DNA of 64,000 nt from Rutidosis leptorrhynchoides (Eukaryota > Streptophyta > Magnoliopsida > Asterales > Asteraceae): NCBI RefSeq assembly GCF_046630445.1, contig NC_092340.1, positions 33,440,001-33,504,000 of the forward strand, written 5' to 3'. How positions within the stretch are numbered: position 1 is the first letter of the stretch; the number at the start of each line of letters is the position of its first letter. Both the position numbers and the translations under genes were made by a program. Below are positions 35,498 through 46,321 of this stretch, one piece after another. A model generated the notes under the pieces. The model worked only from the letters and a program-made list of their open reading frames with translations. It had not been told where the DNA came from and made no database searches.

Positions 35498-38400
35498 CTA
35501 ACCAAAGAAAGATCCACTTTCAATAGCATCCTTGTTAGCATCTCCAAGAGCTGCAGATGCCAAATAGGTGTCAGCCAATTGGACTCTCTTAACATTCTCT
35601 TGTTCTTGAACAAGCATGTTTCCGTATTCTAGAAGCTTCTCGATAGTCATCTTTGGTTGCTCGAATGTCGGGGGCCCATCCCTCGAGTTCACAAGCTTCT
35701 TTCCAATCGTTTCAACTCCAACGTCTCCAATCCACTTCCTCACTTCATCATCGTACACTCTCGCCCTCAATGCACCAAAGAAATCTACGTTTTGTAAATG
35801 AGAAAACGACGGTTACAATTTAGTCATGTTGTAATGTGTTAGCGAGTCACGCATTCGGCTATAACAAAACGTGTTAATAATTTAGTTTCAAATTCTTATG
35901 GATTTTGCTAACGACAATACTAAGGGTTGTCGTTAACGTGCATCAAGAAGTTGTATAATTGAACAACTGTCACGTCACTATAAAGTTGTAACTGTCATGT
36001 ACCAATCTTTTATGCATCTTAACAACAGCCTTTAAGGATTGTCAATAGCAAAAATCCAATTTTTTTTAAGATACTTACCGATGGATTGTCCTGGGAAAGT
36101 ATCGACAAGTCTAACAATGGCCTCATCAGCGATATTATCAGTCTTGAAAATACCGATACACACTCCAATACGGTCTTCTCTCGTGGGGGCCCAGTAAAAC
36201 TTCTCCATACGTCCATCACGGATAAGGGGAGCATACAACGTCGAGAAATCGTTTCCTGTAACGATGATCGGGACACGTGGGTTCTCTTCCTTGTTGTACA
36301 TACCAGGGAGTTGTACATTAGTTGGGTTATCAGCAATGTTCATGAGTGTAGCGTTGACCATCTGGTTGTTGACCGTGTATTGTGTCGTTCCACCCATTCT
36401 TCCTGCACCTGCATCGAGATCGTTGATGAACAAACAACACATTTTCCCCTTCTTGATGATGTCAGCAGCCTCACGGTACCGTTGTCTGATGAGCTTAGCT
36501 GGCTCTCCGGCGTTTCCACTTTCTAATTCTCCGGCACTCATCATGATAGGTCTGGCAATACACTCCCACAAGTCAGAACTATTCTATTTGACTTTGAAAG
36601 TCAAAGTTTGACTTAAAAGTCAAAGTTTTTTTAAAACAAAACTTACGTGATTCCCATCTTGGCAAACACAAGTTCACATTGGAAAGACTTTCCTTGACCT
36701 TTTCCTCCCCAGACACCAAGAATTAGAGGAACCTAATCAAACAAATAATAAATAGTTATGAATTTTTTATTTTATTTATGGATCTTTCTAACGACAACCC
36801 TTAGGGGTGCTTAAAAGCCTTGTACAATTTCATTACCACCATTTTAAATTGAATAAATAACCATTACGTACAAGACTTTTATGCACCTTACAACCCTTAG
36901 AGTTGTCATTAGAAAACTCTACTACAACTAAGCTTGTAGTTTTTGACACTTTTTAAATAAGTTTTTCACGCTTAAAAGTGTGTATATAAGTTAAAAGTGC
37001 GGAAAAAGTTGACGTCAAAAATTTTGATGCGTGAAAAAATATGGCATCAAAAATTTTAAGTGTTTTTCGGGTTTTCCTTTTTGACGCTTTTAGGTGTCAA
37101 AAATTTTGTGACAGTTATAGGTGTCAAAAACATGTCAAGTTATTCAAGCTTTATAGTGTCAAAAATAATGAAATCGTCAAAAAAATGAATTTTTTTTGTA
37201 GCCATCCTTCATGTATTAAAATTCTAGTAACAGAAGTTAGATTTTGCATATTTAGAAACCTTGATGTTAGGCAAAGTCATGAAGTTCTTGGTGATGTGTA
37301 CAACAAGTTTGTCCATGAAAGCAGGTGCAATGTAGAATCCACCCATGGTGTTGTCCAAGTTATATCTACACAAATACAATCTCACAATTAATATCAAATC
37401 AAATCATAATAAATAATAAGTTTCACAATAAGTGAGGGTTAGTTAATTACGTGCGAAGCCCAGTACTGATGTACTCGTACGAACTCATAACAGCGAAGTG
37501 GGTCCCGACATCTTGTGGGGCCTGGAAGAGTGAATCAACCATACCCTTACCTCTGGTGATATCTTGTTGATCATCAGACATATCGTACGCGAGTCCCTTC
37601 CATCTGTCTTTGTCGGTTTGTTGGGTTTCTTCGATCTCTTTATCGGCTGCCATGATTTTGAAGTTCGGGAATTTGTTGTTGTTGATTGTGAGTCTTGAGT
37701 TCACAATCTTTTTCAAACTGGTGCCCAGGAAATTTGAGCTTGGCACACCTGCAACACCACTGCTTCCATTCAAGCTCAACTGTATGTCATGACAATAAAT
37801 AGATATTAGTTAGTAGTTATTAATTAACCCATAATACAGATTAATTGTTTGAAGTTGCAGATTAAATGATACTCCGTATTAGATACTAAACTTACAAATA
37901 GATTATGTAGTTGCATTTTGTTACCTGTTACTACAATCTTAACATAGTATTTTTTTATCAATCATACAACACATACTTGAACAAAGTTTACTAATCGCGG
38001 AAGATTATTTAAATTAATTTTTTTTTTTTTTTGAACGGTGATTCGGAGTCACTGACGGGGCCCAAACGAGATGTCAGAACCCACTCACCCGATCATTTCC
38101 TTTGTCGAACTATTACAGTCCTACTACCCCTCCCTCATGAGGAAACCCCACGACAAATCCATACGGGCATCGCTTGTGGCAAAACCCCCTCGGGTGATAT
38201 TTGAACGCAAGACTTCCGCAACCTCCGAGGCCCATGGAATGGACGGGTAACAACAAGGGAAATTTTGCAGCGAGTAGTAGTCAAACCCTGATCTCCTATA
38301 TGGGAATACAGCAAGTCAGGTCACCACTACACCAACGCCTTGTTGTTAACATAGTATTTTTTTGAACAATCATACAACATATACTTTTTTTTGGGTAAGA

Positions 38401-39048
38401 GAGGAAAACCCTCCTGAACGAGCACATTGGCTCCCTCATAGAAGGTAAAACCTCGGATAATCAAGCCCCCCGAGCGCGAGACCTGGTACCGGGTAAATTG
38501 CGCATTATGCGCACCCTCTAGTCACACTCACTTTTTGATCAATTTGGCATAGCCAAGAATTGAATCCGGTTGGTGTGCTTCATTGGGCAACTCAATGGTA
38601 CCGGGTGTACTTTAACCAGTCATACACTCATACGACATATACCCTTCGCCACGTACATAACGATCTGATTTTGTGTGTTTGTAATTGTGAGTGTAGTGCA
38701 ATTCTGTAAAGTTGTTATGGTAGGTAATATTTAGTTATGAGTCAGTTATGGGTTAGTGGTAGAGGATAGTGCTGAAGTGGAAGCTAATAAGTTCAGTTAT
38801 GTTAGTTATGATAAGGAGGCACAATGAAACTCTAGTACTAAAATTATTTCGTATCTTGTTATTGTGCACTTCACCCAAAAAAGAATATACCATTTAGGAT
38901 ATGTATGAAAAATCCAAGAAAGATCTATCTATCATCCTATGATGATACAGTAATAATTATAACTAACTAAAGTTATAAAGATGAAGCAAGAAAGGAGTAC
39001 CGGGGCACGGTTGATGGTGGCTCCGACGGTCGAGACGGTGGTTGCCAT
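35498..39048 (-). CDS. RCA: Rubisco activase, chloroplast (six coding exons, short-isoform type)
   Basis: Exons on the minus strand: 39001-39048, 37451-37779, 37260-37365, 36647-36732, 36079-36551, 35498-35784. All introns are GT-AG and phases join to a 442-residue frame. It is a AAA+ ATPase that removes inhibitory sugar phosphates from Rubisco in the stroma. The N-terminus ([16 protein letters not shown]...) is a transit peptide. Walker A GGKGQGKS lies about 170-177 and Walker [10 protein letters not shown] about 228-236; the sensor region and RIGVCIGIF follow. The end (ESGSFFG) is of the short type, lacking the redox-regulated two-Cys extension. Using a GT inside the last Gly codon (35502) and an AG at 35403 would give an end ...SFFAGGKKE with a stop at 35383-35385. 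No coding defect was seen. Confidence 0.96.
35900..36057. mobile_element. MITE in RCA intron 5
   Basis: A 158-bp hairpin-like unit with imperfect inverted repeats of about 50 bp, starting GGATTTTGCTAACGACAA and ending in the complement (TTGTCAATAGCAAAAATCC). Its relative lies in intron 3. Long terminal inverted repeats without coding capacity suggest a Mutator-type MITE; the target duplication is not clear. Confidence 0.65.
36590..36630. repeat. Inverted TTTGACTT/AAGTCAAA cluster in RCA intron 4
   Basis: Four alternating copies of TTTGACTT and its complement in 40 bp. It can fold as a hairpin, and it contains W-box cores (TTGAC). Confidence 0.6.
36780..36920. mobile_element. MITE in RCA intron 3
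   Basis: 141 bp with terminal inverted repeats of about 40-45 bp: GGATCTTTCTAACGACAACC against GGTTGTAAGG/GTTGTCATTAGAAA-type complement. Same family as 35900-36057. Confidence 0.65.
36921..37201. mobile_element. Possible CACTA-type MITE in RCA intron 3
   Basis: It starts CTACTACAAC and ends TTTTTTTTGTAG, resembling the CACTACAA...TTGTAGTG ends of CACTA-derived elements. Inside, a (G)TGTCAAAAAT motif recurs five times. The ends are imperfect and no 3-bp duplication is obvious. Confidence 0.35.
38018..38346 (-). mobile_element. tRNA-derived SINE in RCA intron 1 (SINE 1)
   Basis: On the minus strand the head GGCGTTGGTGTAGTGGTGACC contains an A box, and about 35 bp on AGGGTTTGACTAC is a B box (38279-38288 region). 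The body ends in A15 (T15 at 38018-38032). The orientation is the same as RCA transcription. A 39-bp direct repeat (37939-37977 and 38347-38386) encloses the SINE plus about 40 bp of flank, too wide for a simple target duplication. Confidence 0.75.
38370..38642 (-). mobile_element. Second SINE in RCA intron 1 (SINE 2), with target duplication
   Basis: It is flanked by TCATACAACATATAC (38370-38384) and TCATACGACATATAC (38628-38642), 14 of 15 matching. The minus strand has a B-box-like GGATTCAATTC and ends in A8 after a conserved GGTTTTACC-rich body. This is a different family from SINE 1. With SINE 1 it makes up about half of the 1.2-kb intron. Confidence 0.7.
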
Positions 39049-39240
39049 GGTGGATCTCCGGCAGAAGGATTATTGTATTGGTGAAATGAGTTACTGAAAG
39101 AGTGAGGTGGGATGGGTTTTGATGACTTATACTAGTAATGAGTGTACCAGAATTATTACAAGGAGGGAGAGGATTGGCTTTTAACACATAACGGCCACAT
39201 AATCAAGATTGAAATACTTGCCACGTGGCATTCAAATAGT
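39049..39240 (-). promoter_or_regulatory. RCA promoter region
   Basis: Reading away from the ATG: a TATA-like AGTATAAGT about 80-85 bp upstream, a CCAAT motif (GATTGG at about 39172-39177), and a perfect palindromic G-box core within GCCACGTGGC (39219-39230), the binding site type of light-regulated bZIP/bHLH factors. This matches the known light induction of RCA. No transcription start was determined. Confidence 0.6.
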
Positions 39241-39734
39241 GATTGTTGGTTTATAGACTTATTACTATTGAATTATTGATATTGAATTGAATGGGAAGAC
39301 GAATTTTTTGAGGGTAGCCTTTGATCTTACTGTCACCACACACTCTTGATTTGGCTTTAGTTGTTTCCATTGCTAACTTCCAATTAATTTTTTATTAATT
39401 CTATACATATATTATCCACAATCTCTATTTTTCTTCTTCATATTTAGTTAACAGAAACAAACAGAATATATTCTTACATTAATTACATATATATTATTAC
39501 ATATACATACATACTTATTTTAAAAGATACCTAATCCGAACACTTGACCAATTTTTATGTTGGTATATTCTGAATCCTTCAAGTGAGTCAAATAGAGCTG
39601 CATCTGTCAATTGGGCCTGGATGGGTTTAGAAAGGGTCAGAATGGGTTTGGGTCAAAACAGGTTTGGGTCTAAATGGGTCATGTCTTTTAGACATATCTA
39701 ACGGGTCGGATCTTTTAGTGAAAACTGGACTGAA
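39241..39734. other. Intergenic sequence upstream of RCA
   Basis: AT-rich. Near 39.62-39.71 kb is a GGGTTTGGGTC/ATGGGTCA-rich patch typical of degraded plant repeats. No gene seen. Confidence 0.5.
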
Positions 39735-40448
39735 ACAATATTTGAAACAGATTGCAGCTGCAACAACCTTTAACTTATCATCGATTTAAACAAATCAGAA
39801 GCTCATTGGTGAAACCCATGGAAATTTGATTTAACCATTTTCATGGCGTTTCAATTTTATTTTATTTATATAGATATTTTTTTAAATTTTCCTACTTATT
39901 GGTCAGAGGTCCACTCGGAAGCAATCTCTCTATCCGTCGAATAGAGAGAGGGATGACTTTCTCTACTTTTGAGAGTGTTTTCACTCTGGGCGAAGAAATG
40001 AGTTGTCTTTATTCTCGGATAGGGGAAGGATTGTCTACATCTCACCTCCCCATACACCACTTATGTGGTATTGGGTTTTGTTGTTGTTGTTGTAGAAGCT
40101 CATTGGTGAAATCAATGAAGCAATTACAGCATTAATTGAACTAATCAAAACCAGAACTAGTGGCAAAAAGACTTCAATAGCCGTTTTATCGTGGATTCAA
40201 GACTCTTCAAACATCGCCTTCATGAGCTGCCAAATAGTAATTTTGTTTCGATCTCGTTGGCTTTATGCAACAACTCGGGTAACAAAGCGATTGCGGTTTT
40301 AGCGAATAACACTAATTTTTTAAATAGTTTCTTGTACACATTATCGATTGCAAGCAAGAATGCTCAAACATTGATACGAATCATGCATATGTACCACAAA
40401 ACGAGCAGTTCGGATTTAGGGTTAATCGGGATTCATCAAGAACTGTAA
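39735..40448 (+). pseudogene. ARM-repeat (plant U-box-type) pseudogene fragment split by a SINE
   Basis: Reading across the inserted SINE, the plus strand encodes an armadillo-repeat pattern: IAAATTFNLSSI, a TAA, then TNQKLIGE | INEAITALIELIKTRTSGKK. This is the spacing of ARM repeats in plant U-box E3 ligases. The frame then shifts, and the rest continues at 40191-40448 (LALCNNSGNKAIAVLANNTN...). It has no U-box, no start and at least one stop and one frameshift. It is a decayed partial copy; the exact family member is not identifiable. Confidence 0.6.
39815..40111 (+). mobile_element. SINE with (TTG)n tail and 18-bp target duplication
   Basis: AGAAGCTCATTGGTGAAA occurs at 39797-39814 and 40094-40111. 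The inserted unit ends in a Cys/Leu-frame (TTG)n run directly before the second copy, as in TS-type plant SINEs. The 3' part (about 39900-40075) is the conserved SINE body (CACTCGGAAGCAATCTCTCT onward). The first 85 bp look unrelated to a SINE head and may come from template switching. Confidence 0.75.
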
Positions 40449-40965
40449 CAAATCATTCTTCACATATTACCTAACAGAAATACAGATAAAAACAAGTTAA
40501 ATTTACAGCAAACCAAATGAAAGTTTATAGTAAATCTAACTGAAAACATTAACTGTTAGCGTATAACAGTGACGAAAAAACAACATAGTTCCATTACCAT
40601 CAACATACAACCAACGATAACTCGAGTTTTAATTACATTTTATTGGAAAATATCTAGTATGCTATGAATTATAACCTCATGCTTACACTAAAGAAGGAAC
40701 AAAATTGTGTTCTTAAATAGTTCTGAGTGCATAGTTTGACTAGTTGTCACTTATCAATTTTGATTGCATGTTCTTAAACAGGCCCGACCCAGAGCAGGTG
40801 CTAAGTGTGCAACTGCTCAGGGCCCATTAATTTTAAGGGCCCAATATACTATATCGAATCCAGTAATTCTAAACGGGTGAATAGGAACATTAATTTTAAG
40901 GGCCCAATATACTATACCGAATATCTAGTAATTCTAAACGGGTGAATAGGAAATTAAAATATTCA
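40449..40965. repeat. Intergenic sequence with a 63-bp tandem duplication
   Basis: No gene. Between about 40825 and 40952 a 63-65 bp unit beginning CATTAATTTTAAGGGCCCA is present twice in tandem with a few differences. Confidence 0.7.
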
Positions 40966-41200
40966 TGTTGTAGGATCCTAGATCTCATGAATACCATGAA
41001 TGTGAACAATTAACCACATGAATGTAGAGAGTATTAGTCAAACTAGTCAACTATATTCCACGGCTCTCTTGAATACATTACAAATCGGTGGCTAATGTTA
41101 GTGATTAAGGGAGGCTTGGTGTTCTATATATAGCCCTCATCTATAGAACACCTCCCTTACAATCTAAGGGATATAGTTAGCTCTTTCTAGAGACCTAACA
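40966..41200 (-). repeat. 3' LTR of a second Sirevirus-like element (235 bp)
   Basis: In element sense TGTTAGGTCTC...CTACAACA. A TATA-like CTATATATAGC lies near 41132. It abuts a polypurine tract at 41201, which orients the element as minus with its interior to the right. Confidence 0.75.
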
Positions 41201-42174
41201 ATCTCCCCCTAAGAGATAACTATGTCTCGAAGATTGCTCACTAGGTAAAATGCATACAAAATTACAATGAGGAAGAATTAACTATTTCTAACTAACTCCC
41301 CCTCGAATCTTGCATGGCCGTTGAAGTAGATCTTTGAAACTTGGAGTTCTTCTACATTTAATGGTCTTTAAATTTGCACAGCGGAATGTGCATAATCTTG
41401 ACATTCATCGAAGCATCACTTTATGTTGATGAAGAACTCAACTCCCCCTCAACATTTGCCTTGATTAGTAAGCTCGAAAAACTTTGAGAAACTCCCCCTT
41501 CAAAGTATATGGGGCACGGCCGATCAAGTTTGATTTCAATCAAACACAAGATCGTCACATAAAGCATATAGATCGTTGGCTCCTTCGAAGTTCCTAACGT
41601 CTCACGTACTCCCCCAAGGATATGGAAATTTCTTTCGGTTTCGCGTGCTCACTCGTCAAAGAAGTAACGCTTTAACTTTGTCACTTTGAAGTACAAGTCC
41701 AATACTGTACGCGTATTGAAGTCACACGCACATCAACCATATACATATCTCTCCCACAATGATGCTCGCATGAATATCGTATGAAATAAGAGCGTCATTG
41801 TATAAAATGGTTGACGTGCTCTTCAAATCTCCAAAATATCATAAAGAACGTGCATGAGAAAAGCCATGTGAATCCGTGCCTCGAAAATAGTGAAAAAATA
41901 CGCTTTGGAGGTCTAGATTCGGTAAAGGACCACTCTTGAAAATTCTGATAAAAGTCAGGGGCCAAAACTATCAAAATCGTTATTAGATTCGGTATAGGGA
42001 CTGCCCTTGCAAAATCATTAAAGCTGTCAGGGACTAATCTTGTAATTTTCCTGAAATCAGGCCAAAAAGGTGTCCATATTAGATTTGTTGGGCCTTGTCA
42101 CAGATTCGGTAGCCTATTGGGCTTAATACTAGATTCAGTAGGCCTAAAGCCCAATGTGAATAGTAACTGGATTC
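41201..42174 (-). mobile_element. 3' non-coding interior of the second Sirevirus-like element, with repeated polypurine tracts
   Basis: CTCCCCCT-type strings (AGGGGGAG on the minus strand) occur at about 41203, 41297, 41440, 41486 and 41608, so the 3' region carries the repeated polypurine tracts typical of Sireviruses. An AGATTCGGTA motif repeats at about 41924, 41985, 42103 and, as AGATTCAGTA, 42132. No ORF. The last five bases, GATTC, are the target of element C. Confidence 0.7.
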
Positions 42175-43833
42175 TGTGACGATCGCTTCAAATCCATATG
42201 GACGAACACGTCATTCATCGATTTCATTGCGAGGTATTTGACCTCTATATGATACATTTTGTAAATATTGCATTCTTTTGAAAAGGTACACCATAAATGA
42301 ATATTTAAATCAAAGGTTTTCGACATCTGATAATTTCTACATATAGACAATCACCGTAATATAATAGTTTACAATAGTACTTCCGTTGACAATGCAGTCA
42401 AAATAAGATACATGGTGATGATTTGGTGAATGCAACGTTTCTTTGAAAAATATGCCATGTAAGACTCCATGCACATAGCTTGTCTAACATATAAGCAAAC
42501 AACGGAAGACTTCTAGGGAACCTGAGAATAAACATGCTTAAAAGTGTCAACACAAAGGTTGGTGAGTTCATAGTTTTAATGTTGCGCATAATCTGTATAT
42601 AAAGGTGAATCACAAGTTTTCAGTTGTTTCATCCAGAAACGTTTATCAAAATATTCTAGAAATTGAGCACCCTGGTAACTTAACTTAACGTATATATATT
42701 TTATACACTTTGTATAATCATCTTAATAATACACGAAAACCAACGTGTACGCTTCTCAAATAGCATACGTCCGTTAAAAGGCTAGCGCTCTAGCTCGGAC
42801 GGGGATATCAAGCCTATGGATCCATATACTACTACTCGCGCCCACCAGTTCTTATAACTGGCAGTTACTAGTTACCAAAGCTAAGGGATTTTTGGTTCAA
42901 ACTCAGTGTAGAATTTAGTATGTACTTGTATCCATTGTGTTTAAAATAAAGTGCATGTATTCTCAGCCCAAAAATATATATTGCAAAAGCAATTAAAAAG
43001 GGAGCAAATGAAACTCACCTTAGCAGCACATAAGGTCATTCATCAAAAAGTGACCGTAACTCGAAATGCAAGATTAACCGTAGATCTCAATCTAGAGAAC
43101 ATATGTTGGTCAATACATGTCTAATAAACTAGGTTGGGTTATAGTGTATCACAATCCTAATGCTCGAGATCGACATACAAAAGTTATCAAAAGTCATTTC
43201 AAAAAGTCAATTTTGACAATTGTTCAACAAAACGAGACGTGCCTTATATAAGGATTCATTTACTTGGCTAGTAGTATTTTATCAATCTCATAAACAGGTT
43301 GTTTAAATATTAATTGCAGATTCAAAAGCAATTACAATTAACGTCAATTATAATTCAGTTGACCATATCTTTTGATTCGTTCATCGAAATTACGCGATTT
43401 CTAAATGAAAAGTTATTGATTTTTTTGCCAGCTTTCCGAAAACATGTATATCATATACATTTTACCAGTAATATATGTATTTAATTCGTGATCCATTATA
43501 AACTGTTTAACGATGAAATTTAGCATACAAGCATGTATAAATATATACTAGAGCACTAGACATGTATACACTATTAATATATAAAAGATAAGATATGAAT
43601 GCTCACGTATCAATATTGAGATTCAATATTGCAGGAAAGTACGTAGACGCAACAGAGATGATAAATACTAGGTTTGACTTGCGAACAATACCCATGAACA
43701 TTACCCATAACCTCCATAGCTATAACCCATAATTTCCTTAGTTCTATCCCGTTTGAAGCTTGTTTTGAAAGTGACACGTTCATGACCTCGTCGTAATATT
43801 TTATGTATAATATTACTAAAAATATTAAGATTA

Positions 43834-43848
43834 ATAATAATAATAATC

Positions 43849-43943
<95 letters not shown>

Positions 43944-43961
43944 TATTATTATTATTATTAT
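43834..43961. repeat. (AAT)n-(ATT)n microsatellite
   Basis: A long AAT tract passing directly into ATT repeats, so the two halves can pair as a hairpin. The deletion that shortened the other LTR starts in this tract. Confidence 0.95.
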
Positions 43962-44047
43962 AAATAAATACTTAGGGAGTAATATAAGTGTAAAAAAAAC
44001 TCGAGCAGAAACCTAGTATTTATAGCCATAATTCCTGATTCAGATGC

Positions 44048-44095
44048 CCATGCGATCGCATGGATTTTATGCCTATTTCTCATGCGATCGCATGG
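44048..44095. promoter_or_regulatory. Pair of CATGCGATCGCATG palindromes upstream of the LTR C TATA box
   Basis: 44048-44063 is a perfect 16-bp palindrome CCATGCGATCGCATGG; 44080-44095 has the same 14-bp core. Centres are 32 bp apart and the nearer one is 22 bp from the TATA box. Confidence 0.8.
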
Positions 44096-46039
44096 CCGTC
44101 AGATCCAACTCACATATTTTTGTTTTCTTGTTTGTCTACATAATTAAATATAATATATATAATATATATATAATTTAAATAATTAATTATATATTATATT
44201 AAATTCATGTACATAGTTGACTTGTAATTTTTGTTCCGATGACTCGTACGTTGTCACTCGACTTATGTCCCGATTCCGGTTTCTCGAACGCATTTTCGTA
44301 CGCTTAGAAAACTCGCAATTTACGTTTTGTGACTCGTACCTTTGTCAAAATATAGTCTTAAATTATCAATAAACTATATCATTCAAAGTGTATCTTAAAC
44401 TTTCGAGTATTTTGGTCATTTACTTCCATAAATCATTGTCTCGCTATTTGTTGATATATATATAATAACAAATCGTTTTATGACCAAGTTAATATATATT
44501 TTCAACATTCATAAACACGTTTTAAATATACGTCGCAAGTTATTCATACAATTAATATTCCAACTTATCATATATATTCAAATAAATATTTAAACCAATA
44601 AGTTTAATGTACGGTATTAAACAATTAATACATTGTTACGTTTTCAAGTTATAGTATATATATATATATATGTATCTATATACATATAATTGTTCGCGAA
44701 TCGTCGAGAACAACCGAAAGGTATTTGAATAGTTCAAAAATTTTGAGATTCAGTTTTACAGACTTTGCTTATCATGTCGAAAATGTTAATCATACAAATA
44801 TTAAGTTTAAATTTGGTCAGAAATTTCCGGGTTATCACAGTACCTACCCGTTAAAGAAATTTCATCCCGAAATTTGAGTGAGGTCGTCATGACTAACAAT
44901 AAAAATGTTTTCATGACGTATATGTGTTGATAAATAGAGTTTTATCACCGTTGAATAATATGGATAAAACAATCCGATTATTCGAAGCGTATGAGAGAAG
45001 TTATCGTAAAAGAGTGAAATGAAAAATAGAGATTCATCTTAACTCTTGACGTATTAACGATTGATTTTCTTAATTTAAGGAATAGAAAATCTTCATAATC
45101 TAAATAAGATTTGATTCTTCGGAATTTAAGGAAATTAAGATTTCTTTTGATTAAATGCGTAATTTGCCTCGATTGCTATGTTTGATATTTCGCTATAAAT
45201 TGACCTCTTCCGTTTCATTATTTTCATCACTCTTACATCTTCTTCCTCATTTTCTATTTTCAAAAGATTGTGAAAAAAGCTTCATCCAGTTCTGATTCTT
45301 GATATACTACTAACTTTCATATCTGTCATTCTTCTTTTTCATCTACCACCAGAGGAATCTGCTTACTTCTACTTTGCCCTTGGGGTTATAGTGCTTTTAA
45401 TTCTCCCGTGTCTTTATGTTGCGATAAACATTGATATACACGGTTTGTAATTTATGTGTTGTTATCGGGCTTTATATTCTCCCTTATATTTCAAAGTTCC
45501 TGCTTCTGTCTTCTATAATTATTGTCATCCCCAGTTAATGCTTTCTTTTATTTGCTGCGATTTATACCCCAATTTCTATTTCGGAGTTTTGTCCCTTTGT
45601 GTCTTCTTCTTGTGACTAAGCATTGCTTGTAATGGTCCAGAATTCGCAGATATGAATTTCGGAATGGACATTGTTAATGTTCTAAGAAGAAAATGGTAAT
45701 GGCACGATCTTGATTTGTTAAATTACCAGAATACCCTGGAAAAGACAGAATCATCAAGAAATATTTTCTTGATATTTTAGAGATTAACTAGAATACAAGA
45801 GTCGTATGACATAGCACATGATGACGTTATGATCTGTGAATCATAACGTTCTATTTAGAAACTCAGCATGACTTACTGTAATATAATCACGTTGATCAAG
45901 TGTCATTATATTATACTAACTCATGCTTCAGCTCCCAACACCACTTCAAAAATATTCATATTTTAAACTTGAAGGTTTCAGAATTTAGAAACTAAAATAG
46001 TTTCTTTTATGATGTAACACAGATATCATAAGGAGAAAA

Positions 46040-46321
46040 TTGATTTCCGATAAGAATGATTATGGAATTATCTCCAGAAATATGGAGGATATTTATAATG
46101 AAAGATACGATGATATCTTAGAATTTCTAATATATCAGAGGATGATGAAGAATATTGTCCGCAAGGGTTTAGATTCGGAAGCAAGGTATTCGTTAATGGC
46201 TTCAGCAGATACTGAATCATTTGGATTCTTTGAAGGCAGGTTTCGTCCTTGTGATTTATCCACAGCCTCCTTCATACTTTGCTCAATCCGTTTTCCAGAT
46301 CCAAACTTTCTCTTTTTCTGA
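46040..46321 (+). CDS. Antisense ORF in element C, 93 codons, doubtful
   Basis: Runs against the element. Residues from ISDKNDYGIISRNMEDIY onward match, in the same frame, a degenerate segment at about 690-850 of element A (ISDENIYENIFRNIEDIYDD), so part of the frame is shared by two copies. No domain is recognised. Several plant gypsy elements carry antisense ORFs near the 3' LTR, which makes a real gene possible. Confidence 0.3.
   Translation: MISDKNDYGIISRNMEDIYNERYDDILEFLIYQRMMKNIVRKGLDSEARYSLMASADTESFGFFEGRFRPCDLSTASFILCSIRFPDPNFLFF

Larger units (their letters stand above)
42175..44839 (-). repeat. 3' LTR of element C
   Basis: In element sense TGTGATAACCCGG...GATCGTCACA. It keeps the promoter-like core missing from the other LTR: TATA box CTATAAATA (complement of 44017-44025) and the palindromes at 44048-44063 and 44080-44095. 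It also contains an (AAT)n tract followed by (ATT)n. Confidence 0.88.

Noticed and set aside
36032..36571. 179-codon frame as a separate AAA+ gene
   Set aside because: It is RCA exon 5 read into flanking introns; the first and last residues are intronic.
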